Shown piece after piece: positions 1 through 8,069 of a stretch of 25,612 bases of DNA. Position numbers and translations under genes: made by a program. The stretch comes from a virus. Every line of letters starts with the position of its first letter. Position 1 is the first letter of the stretch. Below the pieces are notes generated by a model, which was not told where the DNA came from, ran no database searches, and saw only the letters and a program-made list of their open reading frames with translations. The stretch is from the IMG/VR virus record IMGVR_UViG_3300027974_000145, positions 1-25,612 of that record; one strand, 5' to 3'.

Positions 1-729
1 GTTGGCCTTTTTGGCCGCTAGGTCTGCCTGCGCCTCCCCCAAGCCCCAAAACGGCCCCCCGCGAGCGTGTCCGTCATCCGTATCTCCGCCGCCCTCCGCT
101 TCCACGTACCAGAGATCGCAATCTGCGTCCGACTCGCACCCCGAACCGCACGACTCCTCCTGACACACACCGTCACAGCAGTAGCCGGCGCAGCATGTGG
201 TGCCGCAGCAGGTCATACCTGATGGGCAGCAATTCCCATCGCAGCACACGCCACTGGCGCAGTCGGCTCGGTCATCGCATCCGTCCTCGGGCGGGGGCGG
301 CGGAAAAACGCTCTTCTTGCAGCGTTTGCACGAATTAGACCCATACCCAATGGGCGTGTACCCAGGCGGGCAAAAATACTCCGCCGAAGTGCAAGATTCG
401 CTAGGAAGGTCGCAGCAATAGACAATGACAGGGCCGGGGTCAGGCGGTGGTTCCGGCGGCTCCGGCGGTGGCGGCGGCGGATCGGACCCCGGGCAAACGC
501 TGCCTGGGCCACCAAACTCCCCTCCGAGATATTCGCAGTCGCACGGATTCCTTTGCTCGCAAATGGCGTCTTCGCCACTGGCGTACGTCCAGCACGCCCC
601 AGGCGTACAATCGTTATCGCCGCGAAACGTGCCTCCACCGCAGTTCTCGCAGGTGCATTTCCTCTTGCCCGTGGAGCAGTCCGCCCCGTTGCAGCAGCGG
701 CCTCGCTGGTTGCAATTCGACTCAGTCAC
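1..729 (-). CDS. Cysteine-rich, Pro-linker surface protein candidate (partial, runs off left edge)
   Basis: The frame is open from a GTG at 729 to the window edge, so the C-terminus is missing. The 243 visible codons include 35 cysteines, many in CC pairs such as GVCCDGNCCPSG and TCCGTTCC. Cys-rich blocks lie at about residues 6-70 and 100-210. They are separated by a Pro/Glu linker near residues 78-95 (PPPPPPEPPEPPPDPGP) and a second short Pro run near 138-142. I see no signal peptide. The pattern suggests a disulfide-bonded or metal-binding extracellular protein, which would suit the last gene of a tail-fibre module, but I cannot name the family. The GTG overlaps the stop of the upstream gene by 8 bases, the same geometry as at 18205-18212, and has only a weak ribosome site. 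The first in-frame ATG lies deep inside the second Cys block, so it is an unlikely start. High Cys periodicity, with no stop over 243 codons, argues for a real gene. Confidence 0.75.
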   Translation of the reverse strand, partial: MTESNCNQRGRCCNGADCSTGKRKCTCENCGGGTFRGDNDCTPGACWTYASGEDAICEQRNPCDCEYLGGEFGGPGSVCPGSDPPPPPPEPPEPPPDPGPVIVYCCDLPSESCTSAEYFCPPGYTPIGYGSNSCKRCKKSVFPPPPPEDGCDDRADCASGVCCDGNCCPSGMTCCGTTCCAGYCCDGVCQEESCGSGCESDADCDLWYVEAEGGGDTDDGHARGGPFWGLGEAQADLAAKKAN

Positions 730-1501
730 TTGGCTTTAAATACGTCAATGTTGTCAATTGCGGAATGACTCTTAGTCTTACTGGAAGCTCAACTGTGCTT
801 TCTTCGTAGTCAATCGTGCAATCGCTTTTCCAAGTAAAGTTCTGGAAGTACGGCACTTTCACAGTCGCTTCGATATCGACGTTGGCTAGGAGAGCGCGTG
901 TTGCGCGCCGGCCCTGCGCTCCGCCAGCAACGCCACCAAAAAACTGATCGCCTTCATTGATAACAATCTGGCCAACGGCCGCTGGGGGCGGAATGCGACC
1001 TCCGACAGAATCCCCCGAAGGAGACACGGGGACAGGAAACCCATTCATGTATTCAATGGTCATGTTTTGCGTGCTGACGGTGTTGTATTGGGCGTTGTCT
1101 GCAAATGTGTTGTCAAAAAATGAATTGCCTCCGACGTTAAAAGTCGGGCCACCGTAGTACTCGTTCGCAAAAAACTCTTGGTTCGTTGGAAAGGAAAACT
1201 CCGCGCCGCCGTAATTTGTGTTGTACCAACTGCCGTTGGAGTACGACCCTATCCCAGGAGCCTCAAAATAGTACTGGTTATAGTTCTGAGGGAAAAGCTC
1301 TTGGTATTGCTGCGGGTTCCACGCTGGCCCGCCAACCACCCCCTTGGTATTTGGCGGCTCGCGAGGGGCAAGGTTCACATCCCCGCGATGCGCAAGCGGC
1401 TGCTGGCAATTGCCGAGCGCCTGCATGAGAGAGCGGACGGCGCTGTCCGGAAGTGCGCCGGAGAGGGCGTTGACGAGTGCTGGAACTTGCTGCGTAAACA
1501 T
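722..1501 (-). CDS. Tyr/Asn/Phe-rich virion protein candidate
   Basis: This 259-residue protein has a short helical N-terminus (about 1-30) and then a long stretch (about 60-150) rich in Tyr, Asn, Phe and Gly. A more ordinary beta-type region at about 180-255 ends the chain. There is no transmembrane segment or signal peptide. The ATG overlaps the stop of the propeller-like gene (TGATG at 1499-1503), so translation is probably coupled. Its place after two tail or surface genes and before the Cys-rich gene suggests a distal tail or fibre-associated component. The aromatic, Asn-rich composition resembles low-complexity adhesive or fibrous proteins, but I do not recognise a family and the function is inferred from position only. 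Confidence 0.82.
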   Translation of the reverse strand: MFTQQVPALVNALSGALPDSAVRSLMQALGNCQQPLAHRGDVNLAPREPPNTKGVVGGPAWNPQQYQELFPQNYNQYYFEAPGIGSYSNGSWYNTNYGGAEFSFPTNQEFFANEYYGGPTFNVGGNSFFDNTFADNAQYNTVSTQNMTIEYMNGFPVPVSPSGDSVGGRIPPPAAVGQIVINEGDQFFGGVAGGAQGRRATRALLANVDIEATVKVPYFQNFTWKSDCTIDYEESTVELPVRLRVIPQLTTLTYLKPSD

Positions 1502-4104
1502 CAGGACACACCATCCACAGTGAGGCCGTACAATTTCACCGCATTGGCTGGCTGCGAGGATGCCTGCGTCCCAGCCATCGCAATAGCGACATGCCTGTCG
1601 CCACCGACATTATGCTCGTCGCGGTGACCGGACAGATACGCACGCGCAAATCCGTTTGCGTCACCAAGGGGAGAGCGACCGCGACCCATGTTAAGCGTGG
1701 ACTGCGTTCCTGCCGACAGGAATCCTCCACGGTCGCTGACGATTGCGTTCGCGCGCGGAGTTGGAGAATTGTTGTAGTGCAACCGCAATTGCAGATTGGC
1801 GTCGTTTTGCGTCGGCTCGTACAGCAATCCAACGGATCGGCTGCCCTTGTCGCCGTCCGTAATGGTGAAATTGCCGGTACGGAATTCGTACGGGATCGGA
1901 GAGCCTGGAGCATCCACATGGCCGGATGAATTTGTGAAGGTTCCGTCGCCCATGCCGTACAAAGAGACCTGTTTCCCAGACACCTGACCGACCGTTCCAG
2001 CAGTGACCGCGACGGGATATGTCTCCTCCCACCACGCCTTAGTCGCCGCGCAGTAGCACAGCGCGCGTGTTGAAAGCGACTCTCCCTGTCGGCAGTAGAA
2101 GAAGCGGATGACCTTGGAGTTCTGGTCGGCCGACACAAAGAAGACGCTGGACGCAGGGAAGTAGATCAGGCCGTCGCGCCAATAGTTGTCGATGGGAAGG
2201 GAGACAGCCGCTTCGGTCTGCCCGTCGAAGGCGTACATGCCGTAGCTGTCTGCGATGTACGCTACTCCGCCCAGCACGGCAAAGCACCTGCTGTTTAGCA
2301 TGCCGCGATACGCTGCGAGCGTAATGGATGCATCGATAACCGGCTGCGAGACGTACTGCAACTTGTACAGATGACGAGATTGGCAAATCAGCAGTGCGGC
2401 ACCCAGTGGAACAAGACCGACAATGGCGTCCGGATCACCTGCGTTTTCTTGCAGAACAAGTTCGTTTTCTTCCGGCACGCTCTCTGGCTCATCGATCTCC
2501 GAGAACAAGAGTGCATTGGGGCGCTCTCCGGTCGTGTCCACGGCATACCACGCGCGGTCCTGGAAGACGCATCCGACTGCGAAGCTCCCTGGGAGGACGC
2601 CGAAGCGCCTGGCGTTTAGCTGGCCGGAAGGCAGTACGACTGGCATCAGTCCGTAGTCGGCGCGCGTTGTGTCTTTAAGATCATCGTCCGAAAGCGTGTC
2701 GGAATACGCCCCGAAGAATCCTCCGTCCGTGCGTTGGATGGTGGCAACCCTGAACAACACCACGGACTGATCGGCTGTCGTGCGCCACAGTTCCATGGCG
2801 GTTACGCGATCTTCAATGCCCGGATGCGTGAACGACCACGTAATGCTTGGCGCACCCGATGAAGTTTCGACCTCCACAAGGTCTGAGATGGAGGACGGAA
2901 TGGGTCCGTTGCGGGATTCCGGCGTGGAGTCAAGATAGCGAATACAGCAAAGATACTTGCCGCTGATTGCGCTGGACATGGTGGCCGTGAGCTTGGCCTG
3001 CGTGTCCCTAATGACGGCAGTCGGCACTTGGAAGTACTGCCCGCCAGCAGTCACGGAGACTGTCGATACCGAACCGTTTAGCAACGACGCTCCGGCGGCA
3101 GCGCCAGCGCCATCGGGATCGTCTGCGGCTGGGGTAAACGTAATGACGGGCGGCGATACAAACCCGGCTCCTCCAGTGACAGCCGTGACACTGGCCACTC
3201 GGTATGACATAGACACGCGCACCTGCGCGCCAGTGCCTCCTCCCCCCAGGACACTTGCTGTCACGCCGCTCGTCGTAGCGCCGGTTCCGCCGGAGATGAG
3301 GCGGATCGTGTCCACTTTACCATCTGCAACTGCCGCAACGGCCACGGCAGATGTCAGCCCTTGCGCAGTGGAGAAGAGGACTGTCGGGGCCCCAGTGTAA
3401 CCAGTGCCTTGGTTGGTGATCGTGGCCGCGTAGACAGTTCCCAGAACGCCAACGGACAGTTGCGCCCCGCCAGCGATTCCGCCGTCCACAGAAACCGTGG
3501 GTGTGGTGGAGTACCCTTCCCCGCCGTCAGTGACAACGACGCTTGTCACTCGCCCATTTGTGATCGTGGCTTTCGCCTTGGCGTTTGCGCTGGGGCTGCC
3601 GCCCGTAAAACTCACGGTTGGGACGTTGTTGTACCCTACGCCAGGAGAAACGATCTGGATGTCTTTGACGTACCTTGCTCCGCCGCCAGTAGACGCGACG
3701 ATAGTCGGCCCAACAGCCGGCTTCTGGATTCCGATTCGGTCAACTACGGCCTTGTCGCCGTCCCAGCGGATTCCCCGCCCCATGCCGTCCACGCCGTACA
3801 TGTCATTGAAACGGCCCTTCAGGAACGCCATCGGGCGAATAGGGCCGGTGTACGCAAACGCCGTTGCGGCAGCGCCGGTGCCGCCGTTACCAGAGAACTG
3901 CACTTCCGGCGACCCTGTGTAGCCAGTGCCAGATGCAGTGATGACCACAGACTCCACGGCCGTTCCGGCCATGTGTGCAACGGCCGCAGCGCCCGTCCCA
4001 CCGCCGCCGACAATCGCGACGTTAGGCGGAGCGGTGTAGCCAGTTCCGCCAGCGACGAGCGACACGGAGACAACGCGATTAGGGGAACGAGTGGAGATAA
4101 TCAT
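1501..4104 (-). CDS. Propeller-like tail/stabilisation protein with inserted GxGY repeats
   Basis: 867 residues. Eight Gly-rich beta repeats of about 40 residues (consensus roughly GGxGYT..P.V...GGGGTGA) lie at about 10-88 (two copies) and 144-378 (six). Between them, residues 92-130 form a different segment (KGRFNDMYGVDGMGRGIRWD). From about 379 on the sequence looks like the beta-propeller of podovirus packaged-DNA stabilisation or tail-tube B proteins (P22 gp10/T7 gp12 type): a beta domain at 380-450, then LLFSEIDEPESVPEENE at about 532-548, a VGLVPLGAALLICQSRHLYKL strand pair, and propeller-like strands to about 750. The likely role is to plug or extend the tail nozzle. The ATG overlaps the stop of the upstream Fn3 gene (ATGA at 4101-4104). 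The family assignment rests on pattern memory, not on an alignment; an alternative is a tail-spike base. Confidence 0.85.
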   Translation of the reverse strand: MIISTRSPNRVVSVSLVAGGTGYTAPPNVAIVGGGGTGAAAVAHMAGTAVESVVITASGTGYTGSPEVQFSGNGGTGAAATAFAYTGPIRPMAFLKGRFNDMYGVDGMGRGIRWDGDKAVVDRIGIQKPAVGPTIVASTGGGARYVKDIQIVSPGVGYNNVPTVSFTGGSPSANAKAKATITNGRVTSVVVTDGGEGYSTTPTVSVDGGIAGGAQLSVGVLGTVYAATITNQGTGYTGAPTVLFSTAQGLTSAVAVAAVADGKVDTIRLISGGTGATTSGVTASVLGGGGTGAQVRVSMSYRVASVTAVTGGAGFVSPPVITFTPAADDPDGAGAAAGASLLNGSVSTVSVTAGGQYFQVPTAVIRDTQAKLTATMSSAISGKYLCCIRYLDSTPESRNGPIPSSISDLVEVETSSGAPSITWSFTHPGIEDRVTAMELWRTTADQSVVLFRVATIQRTDGGFFGAYSDTLSDDDLKDTTRADYGLMPVVLPSGQLNARRFGVLPGSFAVGCVFQDRAWYAVDTTGERPNALLFSEIDEPESVPEENELVLQENAGDPDAIVGLVPLGAALLICQSRHLYKLQYVSQPVIDASITLAAYRGMLNSRCFAVLGGVAYIADSYGMYAFDGQTEAAVSLPIDNYWRDGLIYFPASSVFFVSADQNSKVIRFFYCRQGESLSTRALCYCAATKAWWEETYPVAVTAGTVGQVSGKQVSLYGMGDGTFTNSSGHVDAPGSPIPYEFRTGNFTITDGDKGSRSVGLLYEPTQNDANLQLRLHYNNSPTPRANAIVSDRGGFLSAGTQSTLNMGRGRSPLGDANGFARAYLSGHRDEHNVGGDRHVAIAMAGTQASSQPANAVKLYGLTVDGVS
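2971..3675 (-). repeat. Six tandem Gly-rich beta repeats in the propeller-like gene
   Basis: This DNA encodes residues 144-378 of the 867-residue protein. Successive units share the order V..V.(V/I)T..G.GY...P.V.......(G)A.A.A, for example VTDGGEGYSTTPTVSVDGG and TNQGTGYTGAPTVLFS. The last two copies are degenerate: GxGY becomes GAGF, then GQYF. The repeats are clear as protein but diverged in DNA, so they are probably old or fast-evolving. Confidence 0.8.
3841..4077 (-). repeat. Two N-terminal Gly-rich beta repeats, separate block
   Basis: This encodes residues 10-88 of the same protein. The two copies are the best conserved: VAGGTGYTAPPNVAIVGGGG and TASGTGYTGSPEVQFSGNGG, each followed by TGAAA. 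They are cut off from the six-copy block by a non-repetitive segment of about 55 residues. Confidence 0.8.
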
Positions 4105-7100
4105 GTCGGTTCCGCGAACGCCCTTTCTGGCGGCGTAAACTCGCCAAAATATCTCCCGCCAGCCGTGACACGCAGCGTCTCCAAGTACGCGAGGTTGGTG
4201 GGCGCCATGAAATATTGCAGCCCGGATGTCGCGGCAATCCCACGGAAAGTACCTGTAAAATACAGATTGTCGTAGAATGGGCAGTTGACTCCATTAGTGC
4301 ATCCGTGCGTGGCGCACGGATATGTGTTGCTACTATTCCGAACAACGCGATCCGCGGCTGGCATGTTAGCATTCCACGACGAATACGAGGAAACGGCCGT
4401 AAGGGCGCGACCGTTCAGATAAACGCGAAGCGTATTATTTGCTGTATAGAAGAGCTTTTTCTGGGAAAACTCCACGGCAAGGTGAACCCATTGGTCAATG
4501 GCGTCATCTGAAATTGTAAAGTCGCTGCGGATGTAGTCGCTTTGATTTGTGACGCAGCCAGCGCCAGCAAATTCATTTGTATACGCGCGAACGATTAGCC
4601 TATATGGCGTTGTTGTCCCGGACGTTGGCAGCAACTGCGCGTCAACGTAAACGTGCCCATGCTCTGGGTTGGACGTTCCTCGCTGGTTCTCGTAAACGAC
4701 GGGAATGTATTTGAAAGACGTAGTGTTGATGCTAACGCCTTGCAGGTTGTTCCCAGTTCTCTGCACGCCGAAGAGGTAGCGGGCTGATGAACCCAAGCCT
4801 AACGCGGCTTGCACCCACGCCTCGCAGGTCAAAACATCGTCGGATCCGTAGTCGTATCTCCCACTCGCCGTACTTGCCGCCCCGGCAGTGGAAAATGCGC
4901 GATAGATAAACGGAGTATTTAGCGTCACGTACGCATCTCCGAATCTCCCAGTTCCCGTTGGCTGCGGGGACGAGGAGGAAATCAGCGACGTTGTCAGCTG
5001 ACCGCTACGCTCGCGAACGATAGACTTTCGCGACTGCGTGTCGTACAGAAACGTCACGCGGTCCCACGCGGAGTCGGCGTACGTTCCCGGAGCAGTCAGT
5101 GATGCGGTCACGCCGGTTGGCGTTCCGCTGACCGCCGTCCCACCGGCCGTTGATGCCGACGCACGCAACAGGAACGACACTGACGGAGGCTTGGAGATGT
5201 AGAAGCGAGCAAGCCCCCACTTGTGGTCTGGGTGGTATAACGTGGAATACGAACTTGGCGTCGGGAGCAGCAGACTGCTCCGCTTGTATTTCATTGTTGT
5301 TGGATGCAAAACGCCAGTATGCTCGCCAATAGTAGACCACGTACTGCCGCTATTGGTGCTAACCTCCAATAGAAGCGAGTCGGAATGATCAACACCAACG
5401 GATGGCATGATGATGTCTTGGATGATCCGCCCGTCATCAAACTTGGGCGTGAGGAATGTTGGCGCTGTGGTGACAGTTCCGGCCTGCGCAGTGACCGTCG
5501 TGTCGGCCGTCACGGAGCCCGCAAAATTGCCAACTCGCACCGTGAGCGTGCGGGATCCTGCCGCGCCTGTCGGGAACGTGATTGTTTTGGCAGAAAGGTC
5601 CGTGGCGACATTTGCAAACTCTATTCCGCCCTCCAGCCCCGCCGCCGCCAGCACGCCCGTTCCTGCGTTGGATACGGCCCACGTTACGGTCACGTATCCC
5701 GCCGAAACAGCCGAAGTCAGCGTCAGCCCTGTCGGGGCGACGGAGACCGCCTGATCGACAAGCGCGAGAGAATATGGGCTAGGCCCAACAGTAGTGATTG
5801 TTGAGACACGGAAGTTGTATCTCTTGGCCGACGAAAGCTGGTCGGTGATCGTGTAAGTGTTCGCGGCCGTTGTGCCGGTGGCGTTGATCCATGCCGTCGC
5901 GTTGGCTTCTTGGTACTGGACGCTATGCCCGGTGACAGTCGATCCATACGTCGCGCCAATCGTCCACCGCAAGGAGATTGAATTAGAAAACTCTGCGGTA
6001 GCCGTGCGAGACGTAATCGAAAGAGACGTTGGCGCAACGGCAACGCGGCCGGGGTACACGGCGTTGGATTGCGTGCTGTACGGGCCAGTGAAGTTGCGGT
6101 TGTTGACGGCTGCTACGCGGACAACGTACTCGTTGCCATTAACCAGCCCTGCAATCGTCGCCGGGGAGGCCGGGACCGTCCCGTAAGTACTCCACGTAGA
6201 TGCGGACGTTTGCTTGTACTGAATGACGTATCCGGTAATCTCAGCACCGCCGTTATTCGATGGCGTCGTCCACGACGCGGTGATTTGCATGTTCCCGCCA
6301 GTCGCGTTGGCGCCAGTCGGCGCAGTCGGCGCGCCAACTGGCGTGACGGCCGCGCCTGCTGTGCTGTAATTGCCAGTACCGACTGACGAAACCGCAGCTA
6401 CGCGAAACAAGTACGCGGTGCCGTTGGTGAGCCCATTGACAGTAGTTTGCGTGTTAGTGCTGGAGCCATCGCTGAACGTCGCCCAAGTGCTTCCTGAGTT
6501 GGAGCTGTACTGGATGACATAGTCAATGATGGCAGAGCCGCCAGTGTCCGCAGGGGCGGCCCAGCGGACGAGCGACAGTCCGTCACCGGATGTCCCCGTG
6601 ACGCTGGTTGGCGCCAGCGGAACTGTCTGCGGAACCAGTGCGCTGCTAGTGACTGTCGCGCTAGCGCCCTCTGAATTTACTGCCGCCACGCGGTAGCGAT
6701 ATGAGCTTCCGTTGGTGAGCCCCGTCGCCGTGTAGTTGGTCGCAGTGCTGGCGCTGCGCGTGATGACGGAGTAGGAGCCGCTGTTGACAGACACCTCAAT
6801 TTGATAATCAGTGATTGCGGCACCGCCCGTCACCGCAGGCGCAGCCCAAGAGAGTGCGACCTGCGCATTTCCGGCAGTTCCTGCCAGACTGGTCGGGGCG
6901 TTAGGGGTGGTGCGAGGAATGACCGCGGATGTCGCAGAGGAGTACGGGCCAGTGCCCACGGCGTTGACGGCCGCCACGCGATACCGATAGGAGCTTCCGT
7001 TGGTCAGGCCAGTGACCGCAAGCGATGTATCTGCGCTCGTGCCGTCACTTATTGTTGTCCAAGTTGACCCCCCATCGGTGGACTGCTGAATAACATAATC

Positions 7101-8069
7101 TGTGATTCCACCAGCGTGATTCGCTGGTGGCGCCGACCATAGCAGCGAGGCTTGCTGGTTTCCGTGCGAGGCCGATAGCGAAGACACCTGACCAGGAACG
7201 CCTAGCGGAAGAATTGGGGTCATCCACGCTATAAACTCGCTGCCTGCAATTGCGTTGCTGGCGGCCACGCGAAACACGTACGGCGACCCGTTGGTCAGCC
7301 CAGTGACTGTTGCAGTAGTTGCTGTCGATGTGCCGTCGCTGAACGTCGCCCATGTCGCGCCGCCGTTGCCGCTGTATTGCACGACGTAATCGGTGATCGC
7401 GGAACCGCCGTTATTCGATGGCGCAGTCCACGACAGCACGGCCTGCGCGTTGCCGGGTGAGGCAGTCAGGCTTGTTGGAGAACCTGGCGCGCCGACCGGA
7501 GTCACGGAGCTTGAGGCAACAGTGTAGTTGCCAATTCCGTACGCATTGGTGGACGCAACGCGGAACACGTACGTCGTGCCGTTAGCGAGGCCAGTGAGGG
7601 CGGCGCTGGTTTCTGATGACGATGCCGCAAACGTCCACGTTGCGCCGCCATCCGAAGATCGCTGCACTGAGTACGCGGTCACGCCGCCACCGCCGGAGAA
7701 TTCCGGCTCATCCCAATCCAGCGTGGCCGAGCCGCTTCCGGCAGACGCCGTGAGATTCCTGGGGATTCCAGGAACTCCTGAAAAAGACGGTGGTATGCCA
7801 CCAGCTGGCACTTGTGTGGAATATACGGCGCCAACGGCGTCTTGGTAAACAATCCCACCACCAGCAGATCGCTGATAATTAAACGCAGAGATCACGGGCT
7901 GCGTTGCGACGGCAGTCGAAGCAAACGTCACGGCCTGAAGCCCAGGACGAACGGTCAACTGGCCTGGGGCTACGGACTGGAGGTTTACCTGCGTGACTGC
8001 CGCGCCAGGGGGAATGGAATACGGACTGGCATTCGTGACCAGACCGGCCCACTTTTCGACTGTGATCAT
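4101..8069 (-). CDS. Large Fn3-array virion surface protein with lectin-like C-terminus
   Basis: 1322 residues from the ATG at 8069, which overlaps the adaptor stop (ATGA) and follows a GAGGG ribosome site; the in-frame ATG at 8117 would overlap by 52 bases and is less likely. Residues 1-97 (WAGLVTNASPYSIPPGAA, then PGQLTVRPGLQ) resemble the N-terminus of podovirus stabilisation proteins. Residues about 99-777 hold seven fibronectin type III domains, each ending in a Y.(F/Y)RV(A)A.N-type strand; the seventh is divergent. Residues about 778-868 look like another Ig-type fold. Residues about 1040-1290 (EAWVQ, then DQWVHLAVEF and LRVYLNGRAL) match the pattern of a LamG/concanavalin A-like lectin domain. 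There is no signal peptide, as expected for an assembled virion protein. The likely role is surface display and carbohydrate or host binding, anchored to the tail by the N-terminus. Domain calls are from visible motifs. Confidence 0.9.
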   Translation of the reverse strand: MITVEKWAGLVTNASPYSIPPGAAVTQVNLQSVAPGQLTVRPGLQAVTFASTAVATQPVISAFNYQRSAGGGIVYQDAVGAVYSTQVPAGGIPPSFSGVPGIPRNLTASAGSGSATLDWDEPEFSGGGGVTAYSVQRSSDGGATWTFAASSSETSAALTGLANGTTYVFRVASTNAYGIGNYTVASSSVTPVGAPGSPTSLTASPGNAQAVLSWTAPSNNGGSAITDYVVQYSGNGGATWATFSDGTSTATTATVTGLTNGSPYVFRVAASNAIAGSEFIAWMTPILPLGVPGQVSSLSASHGNQQASLLWSAPPANHAGGITDYVIQQSTDGGSTWTTISDGTSADTSLAVTGLTNGSSYRYRVAAVNAVGTGPYSSATSAVIPRTTPNAPTSLAGTAGNAQVALSWAAPAVTGGAAITDYQIEVSVNSGSYSVITRSASTATNYTATGLTNGSSYRYRVAAVNSEGASATVTSSALVPQTVPLAPTSVTGTSGDGLSLVRWAAPADTGGSAIIDYVIQYSSNSGSTWATFSDGSSTNTQTTVNGLTNGTAYLFRVAAVSSVGTGNYSTAGAAVTPVGAPTAPTGANATGGNMQITASWTTPSNNGGAEITGYVIQYKQTSASTWSTYGTVPASPATIAGLVNGNEYVVRVAAVNNRNFTGPYSTQSNAVYPGRVAVAPTSLSITSRTATAEFSNSISLRWTIGATYGSTVTGHSVQYQEANATAWINATGTTAANTYTITDQLSSAKRYNFRVSTITTVGPSPYSLALVDQAVSVAPTGLTLTSAVSAGYVTVTWAVSNAGTGVLAAAGLEGGIEFANVATDLSAKTITFPTGAAGSRTLTVRVGNFAGSVTADTTVTAQAGTVTTAPTFLTPKFDDGRIIQDIIMPSVGVDHSDSLLLEVSTNSGSTWSTIGEHTGVLHPTTMKYKRSSLLLPTPSSYSTLYHPDHKWGLARFYISKPPSVSFLLRASASTAGGTAVSGTPTGVTASLTAPGTYADSAWDRVTFLYDTQSRKSIVRERSGQLTTSLISSSSPQPTGTGRFGDAYVTLNTPFIYRAFSTAGAASTASGRYDYGSDDVLTCEAWVQAALGLGSSARYLFGVQRTGNNLQGVSINTTSFKYIPVVYENQRGTSNPEHGHVYVDAQLLPTSGTTTPYRLIVRAYTNEFAGAGCVTNQSDYIRSDFTISDDAIDQWVHLAVEFSQKKLFYTANNTLRVYLNGRALTAVSSYSSWNANMPAADRVVRNSSNTYPCATHGCTNGVNCPFYDNLYFTGTFRGIAATSGLQYFMAPTNLAYLETLRVTAGGRYFGEFTPPERAFAEPT
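5739..7775 (-). repeat. Seven tandem fibronectin type III units
   Basis: This encodes residues 99-777. Units begin near residues 99, 194, 291, 388, 483, 579 and 676, with a period of about 96 residues (288 bases). Each has the W(T/A)AP strand, the ITDY(V/Q)(I/V)Q strand and the TGLTNG turn. Parts are still nearly identical as DNA: a 20-base string is repeated exactly at 6246-6265 and 7404-7423, and the RYRVAAVN segments near 6681 and 6974 differ at few positions. Confidence 0.88.

Noticed and set aside
722-740. TTTAAAG heptamer near the end of the Tyr/Asn-rich gene as a -1 frameshift site fusing it to the Cys-rich gene
   Set aside because: A -1 shift there meets a stop after two codons; the Cys-rich frame is +1 relative to it, so the slippery site does not produce a fusion.
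3361-4275. Plus-strand open frame (304 codons) opposite the repeat region
   Set aside because: It crosses the junction of two well-supported minus-strand genes and shows no motif; antisense of repetitive GC-rich sequence.
5739-7775. Possible CRISPR-like or satellite array
   Set aside because: The repeats are about 288 bases long, in frame and encode Fn3 domains; there are no short direct repeats with unique spacers.
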